Origin: Neurospora intermedia
Taxonomy: Eukaryota > Ascomycota > Sordariomycetes > Sordariales > Sordariaceae
Reading direction: 5' to 3'
Assembly (NCBI GenBank): GCA_037102815.1
Contig: BTPP01000002.1
Coordinates: 5,208,001 to 5,272,000 of the forward strand
Length of the DNA stretch: 64,000 bases
Of the stretch, positions 1 to 10,474 are shown in pieces. A program made the position numbers and the translations under genes. The first letter of the stretch is position 1; every line of letters begins with the position of its first letter. The notes beneath the pieces were generated by a model that saw only the letters and a list, made by a program, of their open reading frames with translations, had not been told where the DNA came from and searched no databases.

Positions 1-499
1 GATGATTGAGAAGAAAAAGAACACGACGAGAACGGCGGCAAAGAGTTGGACTCGCCTCTCCTCGCGATCACTACGCAGCCATATACTGGATAGGGGTTCC
101 AGCGTGGTAAGATATCCATTGTTCATTGCGTCTCGTTGATGAAGGTACCTTGCACAACTAGCCTCTCCCAGGTCACATTTCCAATATTTCATCGCATGTA
201 CTGATGTCTGACAGATGTGAGATCAGGTGTTTCGAGTCCGAGCTGCTTTTGCGTACCCTCTTGTTCAGATTATCCGGCTTGGCGAACTGAAAGGCCTGAA
301 CCTTGACCTACAGAGTGATGAAACTCTTTTCACGCTACGTGAGAGTAGTCTACCACCAGGTACGTTCTACATATAGCTCGAGTCGGACAGTCTCGTCCTA
401 TACAAAGACACGTCAGCAGCCATCAGCCTGACATACATTGTGCTCAAACTTTGAACTGGCAGTTGAGTTTCCGTCGACCTGAGCAGTGCCATTGTCATC
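1..499. other. Intergenic / 5' flank of the chitinase gene
   Basis: No open frame with coding character or splice structure was found. The stretch directly precedes the chitinase start codon at 500 and presumably carries its promoter and 5' UTR. No specific regulatory motif is claimed. Confidence 0.6.
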
Positions 500-3400
500 A
501 TGGCCAAGCTCCTGCTTCTTTTGCTTTCTTTCCTATCTCAGTTGCAACTATCCCTTCAACAGGAATGCAGTGCTTCCAGTTTGTGTCCCATAGGATGTTG
601 CTCCAGTGCCGGGTTTTGCGGCTTTGGTCCTGACTTTTGTGGGTAAGTTCAAAGTTCAGGCTTTATAGCCACCCATCACTCTTATCTCTCAGTCTATTAA
701 GTATCTTTGCTTCTATACGTCTTTCTGACCAAGTTCTCTCTAGGACCGGATGCCAGAGTGGATGTGATCGGAAATCAGACTGCAACCCGGGAACGTGGAA
801 CTCTACGAAATGGAGCAAGTCTGAGAAATGTCCCCTGAACGTCTGCTGCAGCAAGTACGGCTTCTGTGGAACCACCGAAGAGTTTTGCCACGGCAACCCG
901 GTGAAGGTAACCTATCCTCCTATTCTCCAGTCTTCATTTGAGCCACTCGCTAACAGTCCTGGATTCAAAGCGACCATCATGCAGTGTCGACAGCGTGCCC
1001 GTCACGCGCGTCATTGGATACTATGAGGCTTGGTCAACGACAAACCGTCCCTGCTACGCCATGTTGCCCGAACAGATCCCGTACGGGTATTACACTGATA
1101 TCATCTTTTCCTTCGCCACCATTGATCCAAACTCATTTGAGATCAAGCCTGGCGACTCAAAGACGACCGACTATATGCAGCGCATCAGTGCCATCAAGCT
1201 CATTCAGCCTGACATCCGCATCTGGATAGCCGTAGGCGGCTGGGTCTTCAACAACCCCGGTCCCACGCAGACAACGTTCAGCGACATCGCTGCGTCTTCA
1301 GCCAACACCAGAAAGTTCATTGACTCTCTTGTCAAACTTATGAACAAGTACGGCTTTGATGGCATCGACGTCGACTGGGAATACCCAGCTGCCGAAGATC
1401 GCAGTGGCAGAGGCGCCGACTACAAAAATTTTGTGACCTTTCAAAAGGCACTGTACGACAGGATGAAAGGTGGCGGCTTGAAAAAGCAGGTTTCGCTGAC
1501 TCTTCCTGCCAGCTATTGGTATCTACAACACTTCGACATTGTCAACCTCGAGAAGTACGTGGACTGGTTCAATGTCATGTCCTATGATATGCACGGTTCC
1601 TGGGATATTGATAACAAATGGACCGGCCCGTACGCGAATTCTCATTCAAACATGACGGAGATTCAACAAGCACTTGACCTTTTGTGGCGCAACAACATCA
1701 AGCCTGCCAAAGTCACATTCGGGATAGCCTTTTACAGTCGTAGCTTTGCTCTAACCAGCCAAAGCTGTAATACACCCGGATGCCCAGTCAGTTCCGGAGG
1801 TAATGCCGGCAAGTGCTCTGGCACGACCGGTGTGCTTCTTCATCCCGAGATCCAGGATGAAATCAGCGCTCGGAAGTTGACACCCACGCTCCACCGCGAA
1901 GCAGCTGTCAAGAGTGTATCGTGGGGCGACCAGTGGGTGACTTTTGATGACGCTACCACATGGCGTCTCAAAGCCAATATCATCAGGGGTCAGTGTATAC
2001 CAGGCGTTATGGTTTGGGCCATGAGCCAGGACGATAAAGGAGGCACAAACATCAAAGCCCTGACATCAGCTGTTGGACGCAAACAGATGGCCCTGCCCAA
2101 CTTTGTCACAAAAGAGCCCGTCCGGGATCTGCCCCAGCCCGTCAAGACATGCCGCTGGTCAGGGTGCTACGCGGGCTGTCCCGACGGTTTCAAGGCAGTG
2201 CACCGTGATGGCCACAAGGAGGCCATGTTGAGTACAGAAAACTGTCTTGCCGACGGTATGTCTGTGTTCTGTTGCCCCTCGGACCAGGACTTACCCGTCT
2301 GTACATGGAGAGGACACAGGAATTCGGGAGCTTGCAAACCTGGCTGCAAAAGTGGTGAGGTCTCCGTCGGCTCCCTCCGCGTTGGATGCAGTTCGAAGCA
2401 CCAAAGCGCCTGTTGCACACACGTAGCGTCTACATCCTCGTACGGGATGTGCAAATGGGTGGGAGAGGCAGCAACCTGCAATACGGGCTGTCCTAGAGAC
2501 TTCCCGAACAAAATTGTATCGACCAACACCGCCGACGGTGGTGAGCAGCCTTGTGTTTCTGGGAGCAAGCATTACTGCTGCCGGGACCCTATGCCGGCTG
2601 ATTTTGCTAATTGCGAATGGGTTAAAAAGGCAGACCCGCCCAAGTTTCCCGGCAAGGACTTCATCTGCGAGGACGTATGTGGCCCGGACCGAATCAAGGT
2701 GGCCACCGAAGTCACCAACCCCTATTCTGGGACAAACAGTGGCTGCTACGGCGGTGCTCGGGCGTATTGCTGTAAGCCGCCAGCGGCCTTGGTCCCGCGA
2801 GGCGATGATGATCCCTATGGCGGCGTGCAAAACAAGGAGTTCCAGACGCTACTGGAAGATTACATGCAAAATCCAACATGTCCAGCCACCGTTTTGTTTG
2901 TCGATCCTGGTAGCATGTTCACTGGGGCCGCGAACCAAAAACGTTCTTTGGAGCTGGAGGCTGCGAAGCACCGCGTCCTCTATGGAAGAGCTTCCGACTG
3001 CAAGCTCGATCATTACCTAAGGCTGGCACAGTTTGCTGCGCTGATGCTCACGGCGGCAGATAGTGTGCTGAAACAATTCTCGGTTGTATGGAACGATATT
3101 TTTGCAAGCCGCTACGGCACAATTCTTGAGGCTGACAACCTACGGACGTATTACAACCAACATCCAGATAGTTTGGATCCACATTCACTCATCAACTATG
3201 TTCTCCTCAACCCCTCGCACGCTGGTCCAGGAATAAGGGGAAACCAGCGAACGGAGCAAGCATTCTGTCACCATGTCGGCACGCGGAGAAAGCGCGACGT
3301 CCAGTTGCGGTCATCCAGCACGGGTGTTCAACTGTTCAGCCGGATCGTCTGGTGGATGCAGGCGGGAAATAACGGGCAGCCCTTCATAGGCGACATCCTC

Positions 3401-4208
3401 GAGGGCATCTTGGCCGGCCATCTAAGCCCACACTACGCCCGGTGGCAGTGGATTGACGGAGGGCGGGCCGGTCCCATGCTCGAGCTGGCGTACTGGATCG
3501 GACCGAATCCTGGCCAGCCGAGTGGGACCCAGTATGACCGATATCGAGACACACACACCCCCAACCATGGGGACCCAGATAGATGGGTCGTGTTTCACTT
3601 CCACATCAATGCCGATTTCGACAATTACCCGTACCTGAGAGAAGTCAACGGGCATACTTATATCGGTGTGCAAAGCATCCAAGTCTTCCATGCCAACGAA
3701 TTCAACAGCAGAAGCGGCGGTGGTGCGTGGCGAGTTCAAGGCAATGTCAATGTGGATACGCGGGTTCGAAGAGACGGCTTCGTATGCCCAGAGGATGAGT
3801 TGTGGTACATTGGCACAGACGAAGGCCTTCCTTCTGGGAGCGATGCCCTCCAGCGAAACCTGCGGCAATGGGCTCAGAGCCTCTTCAACGAGGGCTATCT
3901 AGCGAGCGAGAGCATTGCACTCATCATGCGGGTAAGTAAACCTAGGTTGAACCGACCGGTGACATTTGACTGGAGCCCCGTCCCTTGCCCTCTCCAAGAA
4001 CCTCCCTCATGTTGCTTTCTACGCTTTCTGTTCAGTTGCTAACGCTCCTCTGTGATGACAGGATCTGGTATTCTATAACAACGGTGAAATCAACGTTGAG
4101 GATAGCGAAAACGCGGATTTCATGAGGTATTACCAACAACCCATATACACCATCAACTGGGTTCGCAGATATGGCACCTTTGATTTTTCACCGTCACCGC
4201 CACAGTGA
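500..4208 (+). CDS. Secreted GH18 chitinase with two hevein-like domains (killer-toxin-like, subgroup C type)
   Basis: Four exons: 500-642, 744-906, 971-3931 and 4062-4208, giving 1137 residues; all phases close. It should hydrolyse chitin outside the cell. Residues 1-21 form a signal peptide (MAK followed by a leucine run). Two chitin-binding type 1 domains follow: about 22-48, then about 50-98, which contains CCSKYGFCGTTEEFC. The GH18 barrel starts near 112 (RVIGYYEAW) and has the catalytic DGIDVDWE with the acid/base Glu at about residue 239. After about 480 come several Cys-rich repeats (CxWxG...C...CC spacing), then a long C-terminal region without a recognised domain. This order matches fungal subgroup C chitinases related to the alpha subunit of yeast killer toxin. 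The intron 2 acceptor at 970 (AAAG) is chosen because it keeps frame and yields VKRPSC; the CAG at 954-956 would break the frame. Biological role (cell wall, self or antagonistic) is not shown. Confidence 0.9.
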
Positions 4209-4312
4209 GAGTCTGATCTACATGAAAGGAGAGGTGAATTGCAAACAATCGGAGACAGCTATAGAAGGGAAGAGAAAAATGACAGGGAAAGAAATCCTGG
4301 AAAACAATGAAT

Positions 4313-4384
4313 CGATTCTCCCAGGGGTCCAACCTGAAACCTCCTGATTCGTAGTCAGACACTCTGCCACTAAGTCAGCGGACC
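4313..4384 (-). pseudogene. Degenerate tRNA-Arg(ACG)-like sequence
   Basis: On the minus strand 72 nt fold as a tRNA. The anticodon arm CTGACTACGAATCAG carries anticodon ACG, and the T-arm region CAGGTTGGACCCCTG is close to the GGTTCGA B-box but has GGTTGGA. The acceptor arms (GGTCCGC against GAGAATC) have two non-pairs, and the D-arm is altered. The body resembles fungal tRNA-Arg(ACG) strongly enough to imply descent. The broken acceptor stem and B-box argue that it is not an active gene. Confidence 0.6.
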
Positions 4385-4506
4385 TTGACTAGTTACTCGG
4401 CTTGGACCAACGTCTCAGTGTTGATTGAGGCCGGCTTGGTATGAGTTGGTTACCTACCTATAGATGACTTGGTTGACATGAGGAGTGGGTTACATTCGCA
4501 CGAGTG

Positions 4507-4626
4507 CTGGGATTCGCGGTCCATTCATGCCATGAAAGGTGGATGTAGAAATATGACGCTTACGGCCGCCCTTTTGCCAGTTGACTAAGCCTGTAGACAC
4601 TTGGTCTTGTTTCCGAGACGCTAACT
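4507..4626. repeat. Dispersed diverged repeat, copy 1
   Basis: Positions 4555-4626 match 6845-6913 with about 10 substitutions (9 transitions) and one 3-bp gap. Positions 4507-4538 (core GGTCCATTCATGCCATGAAAG) match 9763-9794. The family is not identified. Transition-rich divergence fits old RIP but was counted by eye over a short span. Confidence 0.65.
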
Positions 4627-5936
4627 CATTGTGTGTTATCGAAGACATGGTGTAAAGCCAGAAGAATTCTTGGAATGTTACTTGACTCCCAGTGGGTATG
4701 GGAGAACCTCCTCTGGGGCTGTGTATTAGAGGTATAACTACGTACCTATTCCTCTGAAATCTTGGTCAATCTATTCATTGTCTCTATGGCAGCTTATTCA
4801 CGGCAAACAGCCCGGCAAAAGACGTCGGCCATAGCGCCCTATAGATCGGACATGCTTCCTATATCGGCGTTAGAATTAGATGCGGTCTCGTTCCTCCAGA
4901 TTTGTATTGTGGCTTCGATGGACTCCAAGTCGCCGGGTTTTGAATAGTGGCGGGATGCGTCGAAAAAGGAAAGGATAATAGCCGGCGGTGATGATTGAAC
5001 TGTTGTTGAAGTGAGCGATGTACGGGAACTGGATGGATGATGAGAACCTTGAGAGGTAGGTAAGTAAGAGGGAAGAGGAGTGTGGCTTACACGGCACTTA
5101 CACTAACAGAAACCCTGCCGGACTTGCAGGGAGTTTGATAGTTCCTACTGGAGGTCGAGTCCCGGACTGTAAGCAATTACATAAGATGTAGCTCCACTTT
5201 CAACTGCATACCCTCTTCAGCTCTTCCTCTTTCCGCCCACACCACGCGTGGATTGCATACTCCTTCCATTTCTCGTCTTAGATCGGCATTCGATATGGGC
5301 TACGTTTTTGGGCTTAGGGGAGGCAGATTGTCTCTCTTTTCTTTTTTTGGACCTGCCCTACTTTCTTGGATTCTCCCTCCCCTCAACCCTCTCGATCCAG
5401 ACTCCTTGGCCACAAAGACAACCAAGAAGGGTGTCAGACGGGAAGCTCGACTCGGCAAGTTGCATTCCGCTGGACCGTCAGGACGTTTGAGCTCGGGAAC
5501 ATCAACATGGTGGCTGGCTTCCGTTGCAACACACTGTTGGCGCAGCCGCCAATACCTTCGTTTGTAAACAAGTCGATTGGCCGAGAGAGCTCTATGCCAG
5601 AGGCCCACTGGCCTAGAGCTGCAAAACAGGGTGACGGCAGCCTTGCGAGCGACAAGCCAACCATAGCTCTGGAGATCAGCTCAAAGTATGCCTCAAAGTA
5701 TGCGTGAGGCCCGATGTGTACTTGACTGCCTTGGCTTAAGTACCCCCAGATGATGTGACCCAAGTCATTTCGATTCCAGCACCATGCATCCGAGCCTGAG
5801 GAAAGGTTTGGTAACAAAATTGCCCTTCGGATATAAAAAGACAGGCAAACTCCATATCAATTTGCGTTCTGGGACAGCAGAGAACTCCCTTCGACACATC
5901 AAGATATCAGCAAAGCGCACCCTTCCCAAGTCAAGT

Positions 5937-6692
5937 ATGACGACCCCAACCTTGATCTCAACCCCTCCAGACCTCCAGGTCTTTCTTTCTCAAATCCCTC
6001 CGTCTAGCACGCTGTATCTGGACCTTGAAGGTCAAAATCTCTGCCGTCATGGAACCTTGACGCTCTTGACAATTCTCGTCCTTCCCACGCAAGCAACAAG
6101 CATTGTCGATGTCCAAACCCTCGGCGACTCTGCTTTCACCACTCCCAGCCCAGACGGAAAGACGCTGAAAGCCATCCTGGAGGACCCGAACACCTCAAAA
6201 TGTCTCTGGGACGTCCGCAACGACGCAGACGCCCTCTGGGCGCACCACAAGATCCGTCTCGCGGGCATCACAGACATCCAGCTGCTCGAAAACGGATCCC
6301 GCCCCAGCGGCAAGACGTACCTCTTCGGGCTCGACAGGTGTATCGAGAGGGATCTCAGCCTGAGATGGGAGGAGAAGCAGCCCTGGGTCCAAACCAAGCA
6401 GGAGGTGCGGGCTCTGATGAACATGCCCAACAGCGACATCTTCTCCCGCCGCCCGCTGGACGCCAAGACGCTGCAGTATTGCGTCAACGACGTCGTTTAC
6501 CTGCCTGCGCTCCACAAGCTCTACACCAAGCGCATCAACAGGTCTGGTAGTGGATGGCTGGCAAAAGCCATGGTGGAGAGCGCGCGTCGCGTGACTGAAG
6601 CTTGTGGTCCTGGGTACGTGCCTCAATCTGAGGATAAGAAGTTCGGACCTTGGCGCTCGAGGGTGGACCCGGACTACGACTTCTGGTTCTGA
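5937..6692 (+). CDS. RNase D / EXD1-like 3'-5' exonuclease-domain protein (DEDDy)
   Basis: One exon, 251 residues. Exo I is DLEGQ (D29, E31), Exo II contains RNDADAL (D96) and Exo III is YCVNDVVYL (Y181, D185). All four acidic residues and the tyrosine of the DEDDy 3'-5' exonuclease fold are therefore present and it should be catalytically able. The substrate (RNA or DNA) is unknown. The protein is little more than the exonuclease domain, ending with an aromatic tail (DYDFWF). An upstream in-frame ATG at 5784 would add 51 basic residues. The ATG at 5937 is preferred because the fold begins directly after it. No intron is seen. The name refers to the domain family; no specific orthologue is claimed. 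Confidence 0.8.
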   Translation: MTTPTLISTPPDLQVFLSQIPPSSTLYLDLEGQNLCRHGTLTLLTILVLPTQATSIVDVQTLGDSAFTTPSPDGKTLKAILEDPNTSKCLWDVRNDADALWAHHKIRLAGITDIQLLENGSRPSGKTYLFGLDRCIERDLSLRWEEKQPWVQTKQEVRALMNMPNSDIFSRRPLDAKTLQYCVNDVVYLPALHKLYTKRINRSGSGWLAKAMVESARRVTEACGPGYVPQSEDKKFGPWRSRVDPDYDFWF

Positions 6693-7278
6693 TAATGGAG
6701 GAACGGCTTGAGGAGATGACAGAGGATGAATTTTTTTTGGCTATAGAGGCCAGATGAGGCTCGGTTAGGGAATCAAGGCAAAAGATAACCTACATGTAGT
6801 TCTGTCCGATGCAGGATGGCTCAAGTTGAATTTAGCAATGTCATGATGCTTACGGCCCTTTTGCCGGTTGACCGAGCCTGTAGACGCTTGATTTTGTTTT
6901 CGGGACGCAAACTTACCACACTCTGCTTCCGGGAGCAATGTCTACCACCAATGGTGAACGAGTGTCCTAGGCGTACCTAATGGCGTCAGGGAAGCCGTAG
7001 TTGTCTTGGCACGCGCTGATGACTTTTGAGACTGCGTCGACAATTGGGATGATGCTGGAGGCGACGCTGAGGACTTCCAGGCCTGGTATGTTTGGTGAAA
7101 GTCTGGAGTGGAACGAACGACGACACAAAACTGATGAATCGGTCGTCAGGTGTGTGAGGAGCAGGCCCAGCTGTTGAGTGAGTCGCGTGTTGGGAAATGA
7201 GGGGTGGTTTAGTAATCCCTTTATAAGTAGAAGTACCTATCTATCCAAGTACAACAAGTCCATTTAGCCCATCACGTG
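6693..7278. other. Intergenic between convergent genes; contains repeat copy 2
   Basis: The exonuclease gene and the ankyrin-like gene converge here. Besides the dispersed repeat at 6845-6913, nothing is recognised. Confidence 0.6.
6845..6913. repeat. Dispersed diverged repeat, copy 2
   Basis: It aligns with 4555-4626 (shared blocks GCTTACGGCC, CTTTTGCC, AGCCTGTAGAC). The flank CAAGTTGAAT at about 6814 recurs next to copy 3 near 9796, suggesting that all three are pieces of one longer element. Confidence 0.65.
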
Positions 7279-8907
7279 CTACAAAAACCATAATCCCTTG
7301 CAGATCTCAAACTCAAACCCGCCTTCTCCCTCGGACGCACCCAAAGCATACTCCTCCGGCTCATCCCAATACTCGCTATCCAACCCTCTCTCCCTCAACC
7401 ACCCCTCCAACACCTCGACCTTCTCCTGTATCTCATGATAGCGTATGGGACTGCCTAACAACATCCGCGCAAACTCCAGTGGCGTTCTTCCTTCGTCGTC
7501 CCGCAACATCTTGGCGCCCCGCTCCAACAGGAGCTTGACCATATCCACATCTCCGCGACAAACGGCAGTATGCAGCACATAGTTTTGCAACCAGACCCTC
7601 TTCATTCGGTTCTCCGGGCTCGGCCCTCGAATGTAGTTGGCCGTATTGAGTACCTCGCGCAAGCCTCCTCCTTGATTGTCAGCGTCATCAAGCAACCAGG
7701 CTAGGATCTCTTTATTCCCCTTCTTCTGCGTCACGGGGAGTAAGATTTTGAGTCGGTCGAGTTTGGTGAGGGCGTCTCTGAGTGATGGTGGTGGCGGCGT
7801 TGTAGTAGGCGTGGACAATGCAAGAGTATACCGTATAGCTTCCACCACTAACCCGACCTCGCGCGGCCTGGATTTCCACGGCTCCAACGGGTCAGTCCCC
7901 TGTCCCTCCACCAGACTCACCAGCGTCTGTACCTTGCTCTCTTGCGTGTCCAGGTATCCCACCTCCTTGAAGGCGTCCAAGAGAGTCTTAAGTGGCTCTA
8001 TCTCGTGGCCTGTGCCGAGCAGTTTCCAGGCCCAAAAGCGCGGCGCACGCCACCGCGTGCGAATTAGCACCGCTTCGACGTCATGCGGCGGCGGGCGCTC
8101 GCTACCCAAATTCAGGGGCATCCAGTTGCGGTACCAGGGGATAATCGACTTTTGTTTAGGTCTCGTGCTGTCATTGTTGTTGTTGGTCTCAGGTGAAGGT
8201 GGTGGTGGTGGTGGTGGTGGTGGTCCCCCCAAAGAAGCCAGCATCTTTACTAGCTCAAAGAATTGCTTCATCGCGGGGCTACTAAACGTGCCATGATGCA
8301 TAGACCAGGCCGTTCTATCTGCCATAACGAGAAAGAACTCCCTCAGAACGGCCGAGTCCGGGCCGGGGTGCAGCGGGGACAGGTGTGGTGGAAGCTCCGA
8401 CGCCAACGAGGCAAAACTGGCCGCCAGATCACCCTTGCCCGTGGGGTCCGCCTCGATAGCGTTCAGCGCGGCAACATAGTCCTCATATACCTTATAGTCC
8501 AAGTGCGAGGGTATCGTTTGCGGACCCAGCGCCAGCTTGAGCAGGGATATAAACGAAGGAAGAAAGCGTTGGCGGCTGGACTCGCAAAGGTCAAAGACAA
8601 AGTAGATGCGCGGCGGCTTGACAAAGGGCAGATCGGAGGTGAGGTCGCGCCAGTGGAATTCGACGCCGAGGGTATCGTTGACGTTGGGGGAGAAGGTGCG
8701 GGTTTTGTCGAAGCCGTCGAGGAGGACGACGACTTTGTTGGACGAGGAGGAATCATCCTGTTCTTTAAAGGTCAGAACGTATGATGCCTTTTCATGGCTG
8801 CGGCTTTCGAGTAGGTCTGGAGTGCCGACGTAAAAGCAAAAGTGTGGTTGGCAGCTCAGTGCATCGCTGGTTTGCGGCAACACATCGAAAGTGGAAGGAC
8901 AACCCAT
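7279..8907 (-). CDS. Hypothetical protein with C-terminal ankyrin-like repeat
   Basis: One exon, 542 residues, starting at ATG 8907. The frame runs 13 codons further upstream, but only to a non-ATG codon. I do not recognise the family. The C-terminal part contains VLHTAVCRGDVDMVKLLLER and, shortly after, GRTPLEFAR, a good single ankyrin repeat pair, so protein-protein contact is likely. The middle carries a proline run (nine or more P), an asparagine run and a second short proline run, typical low-complexity linkers. The N-terminal 200 residues are globular-looking, without signal peptide or membrane segment. Fungal ankyrin proteins of this kind are usually lineage-specific. Confidence 0.75.
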   Translation of the reverse strand: MGCPSTFDVLPQTSDALSCQPHFCFYVGTPDLLESRSHEKASYVLTFKEQDDSSSSNKVVVLLDGFDKTRTFSPNVNDTLGVEFHWRDLTSDLPFVKPPRIYFVFDLCESSRQRFLPSFISLLKLALGPQTIPSHLDYKVYEDYVAALNAIEADPTGKGDLAASFASLASELPPHLSPLHPGPDSAVLREFFLVMADRTAWSMHHGTFSSPAMKQFFELVKMLASLGGPPPPPPPPPSPETNNNNDSTRPKQKSIIPWYRNWMPLNLGSERPPPHDVEAVLIRTRWRAPRFWAWKLLGTGHEIEPLKTLLDAFKEVGYLDTQESKVQTLVSLVEGQGTDPLEPWKSRPREVGLVVEAIRYTLALSTPTTTPPPPSLRDALTKLDRLKILLPVTQKKGNKEILAWLLDDADNQGGGLREVLNTANYIRGPSPENRMKRVWLQNYVLHTAVCRGDVDMVKLLLERGAKMLRDDEGRTPLEFARMLLGSPIRYHEIQEKVEVLEGWLRERGLDSEYWDEPEEYALGASEGEGGFEFEICKGLWFL

Positions 8908-9762
8908 TTTGCCGGCTTCAAAAGTAAAAGAAGGCAGACGTAGCAACCGAGAGAGTTAAAAATTCCACAGACTGTTTGTTTAGTTTGCGTAAAGTGGTTG
9001 ATGGGGACCATGTAGTAGAGTCGCGAGCATTTGCCATGCACATGTTCTTTATATTCCACACCATGGGAGACCTCCTCACTGCCACACAATTGGTCTTGGC
9101 GTGTGGAAATGCCGAGTACCTCTAGGCAGCAATGTCGTCTTCGTTGGTTGTTGCAAGGTTGCAGCAAAGTCACCCCAGACTTTCACCAAACTCAATTGAA
9201 GCCTAGTTCGTTGGTTAGTCTGGTACAAAAATAAGCCTTTCTCCACCCAAAGGGAAAGGCACTGAGGCTTCAAGCGGATGGACGGGAAGATTGTAGTCAG
9301 GCGAGTAGTTGGGCTGACCGAGGGACTCGATGATTTACGGCAGGGGCGGCTTTGGATGAAAGATTTTAAGAAGTACGCCTTGAAGTCCGCCTGAGATCAC
9401 CATTCAACAGTATACTCCTCGTCCTCGAACCATGACATGGGCTCGGATGGGTTTGATGCTATGTTTGATGCCGCCAGGGGTTCGGTAAACATGAGAGCAT
9501 TAAGATTTGAGCCGACGCACGCTACAAACCTTTGGCAATGGGGACCGCCATACGTCTCATGCCCCCTACGAGGCGAAACGAAGTAGACGTTGAATATGAC
9601 GACAAAAGAAAATCTGGGGACCCCCATGACGAAGGTACCCGAATGTTTAGGGTGATCACGCAAAGCAACTGGTCAGGACAGTGACTTGGTTCATGAATGA
9701 TGAAAGGCAAGAAGGGAAGCAGCCAAGGAGCAAGTTACTTTGGCACGAGATCTGACCTTGTT

Positions 9763-9794
9763 CTGGGTTCCGCAGTCCATTCATTCCATGAAAG
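9763..9794. repeat. Dispersed repeat, copy 3 (short match)
   Basis: CTGGGTTCCGCAGTCCATTC and the following CATGAAAG match 4507-4538 with about five changes. The adjacent CAAGTTGAAT also occurs beside copy 2. The match is short, so membership is tentative. Confidence 0.4.
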
Positions 9795-10160
9795 TCCAAG
9801 TTGAATGTCCGAGTCTAAGAGGTAATAGGGCCATGTGGAAGGTCGACATGATTTCCTTCTGTTAGGGATTTAAGTCAGTTTTTATTCTTCGATTTACACT
9901 TCAGGTGTTCATAAGGGATTTGATGAAATCATCTACCTCGCAATACGCGTTCCATGCAGAGAAGGGCTGATGCAGTGCTTGAGTGTTTTCCAGGTTCTGA
10001 AACCGCGCTTCAATAGGTATCCTTTACTGGCAAGAACTTGAATATATAATTCCGGAGGAGTTATGTCTAATCGAGCCTTCGAAGTCTGCGAAATCCTCTC
10101 CGAGAGCAGCAACAGAGGCATATGAATACCTTGCCGCTGCATTCTCATCGAGGTGTGTTA

Positions 10161-10474
10161 CCGCAAAGACTCGGGGCATCCGGATTGAGCTTTCAGGGAA
10201 ATCAGGCATAATGTAGAAGCATCCTGCAACATTTATGCCCGCCAAAATTTCTATGCAAGACCGTGATTCTGAATGTCCCCACCCTCCAACTCCCGTGACG
10301 AAATAGGTAGATAATACATGGCCCCAGAGGAGTCGAATTTACAGTGCTCCGGGGTGGCAGCACGACTCCTCCGCTTATTTGGGTGGGCATAAAATGTACA
10401 GAATCGGGCATATTTATGTGGGTTTATGTCTGATTTCCCTGAAAGCTCAATCCGGATGCCCCGAGTCTTTGCGG
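10161..10474. mobile_element. MITE with ~50-bp terminal inverted repeats and TA flanks
   Basis: The left end CCGCAAAGACTCGGGGCATC continues for about 50 bp, and its reverse complement closes the element at 10474 with a single mismatch (CAGGCATA versus CAGACATA). TA dinucleotides stand at 10159-10160 and 10475-10476, as for Tc1/mariner/pogo-type target duplication. The 314-bp element has no open frame for a transposase. The near-identical inverted repeats suggest recent origin or strong stem pairing. It is not the 98-bp Neurospora Guest element, which is much shorter. The parent transposon is unknown. Confidence 0.85.

Larger units (their letters stand above)
4209..5936. other. Intergenic; contains a tRNA-Arg relic and repeat copy 1
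   Basis: Apart from the tRNA-like relic at 4313-4384 and the dispersed repeat segments at 4507-4626, no coding structure is convincing. The frame at 5784-5936 is open in phase with the exonuclease but has basic, low-complexity composition and is more likely 5' UTR. Confidence 0.6.

Noticed and set aside
954-956. CAG as acceptor of chitinase intron 2
   Set aside because: It breaks the reading frame from both candidate donors. The acceptor at 969-970 restores the conserved VKRPSC junction.
5784-5936. Upstream in-frame extension of the exonuclease
   Set aside because: Adds 51 residues of basic, unstructured sequence before the conserved fold. The inner ATG is a better start, but this is not proven.
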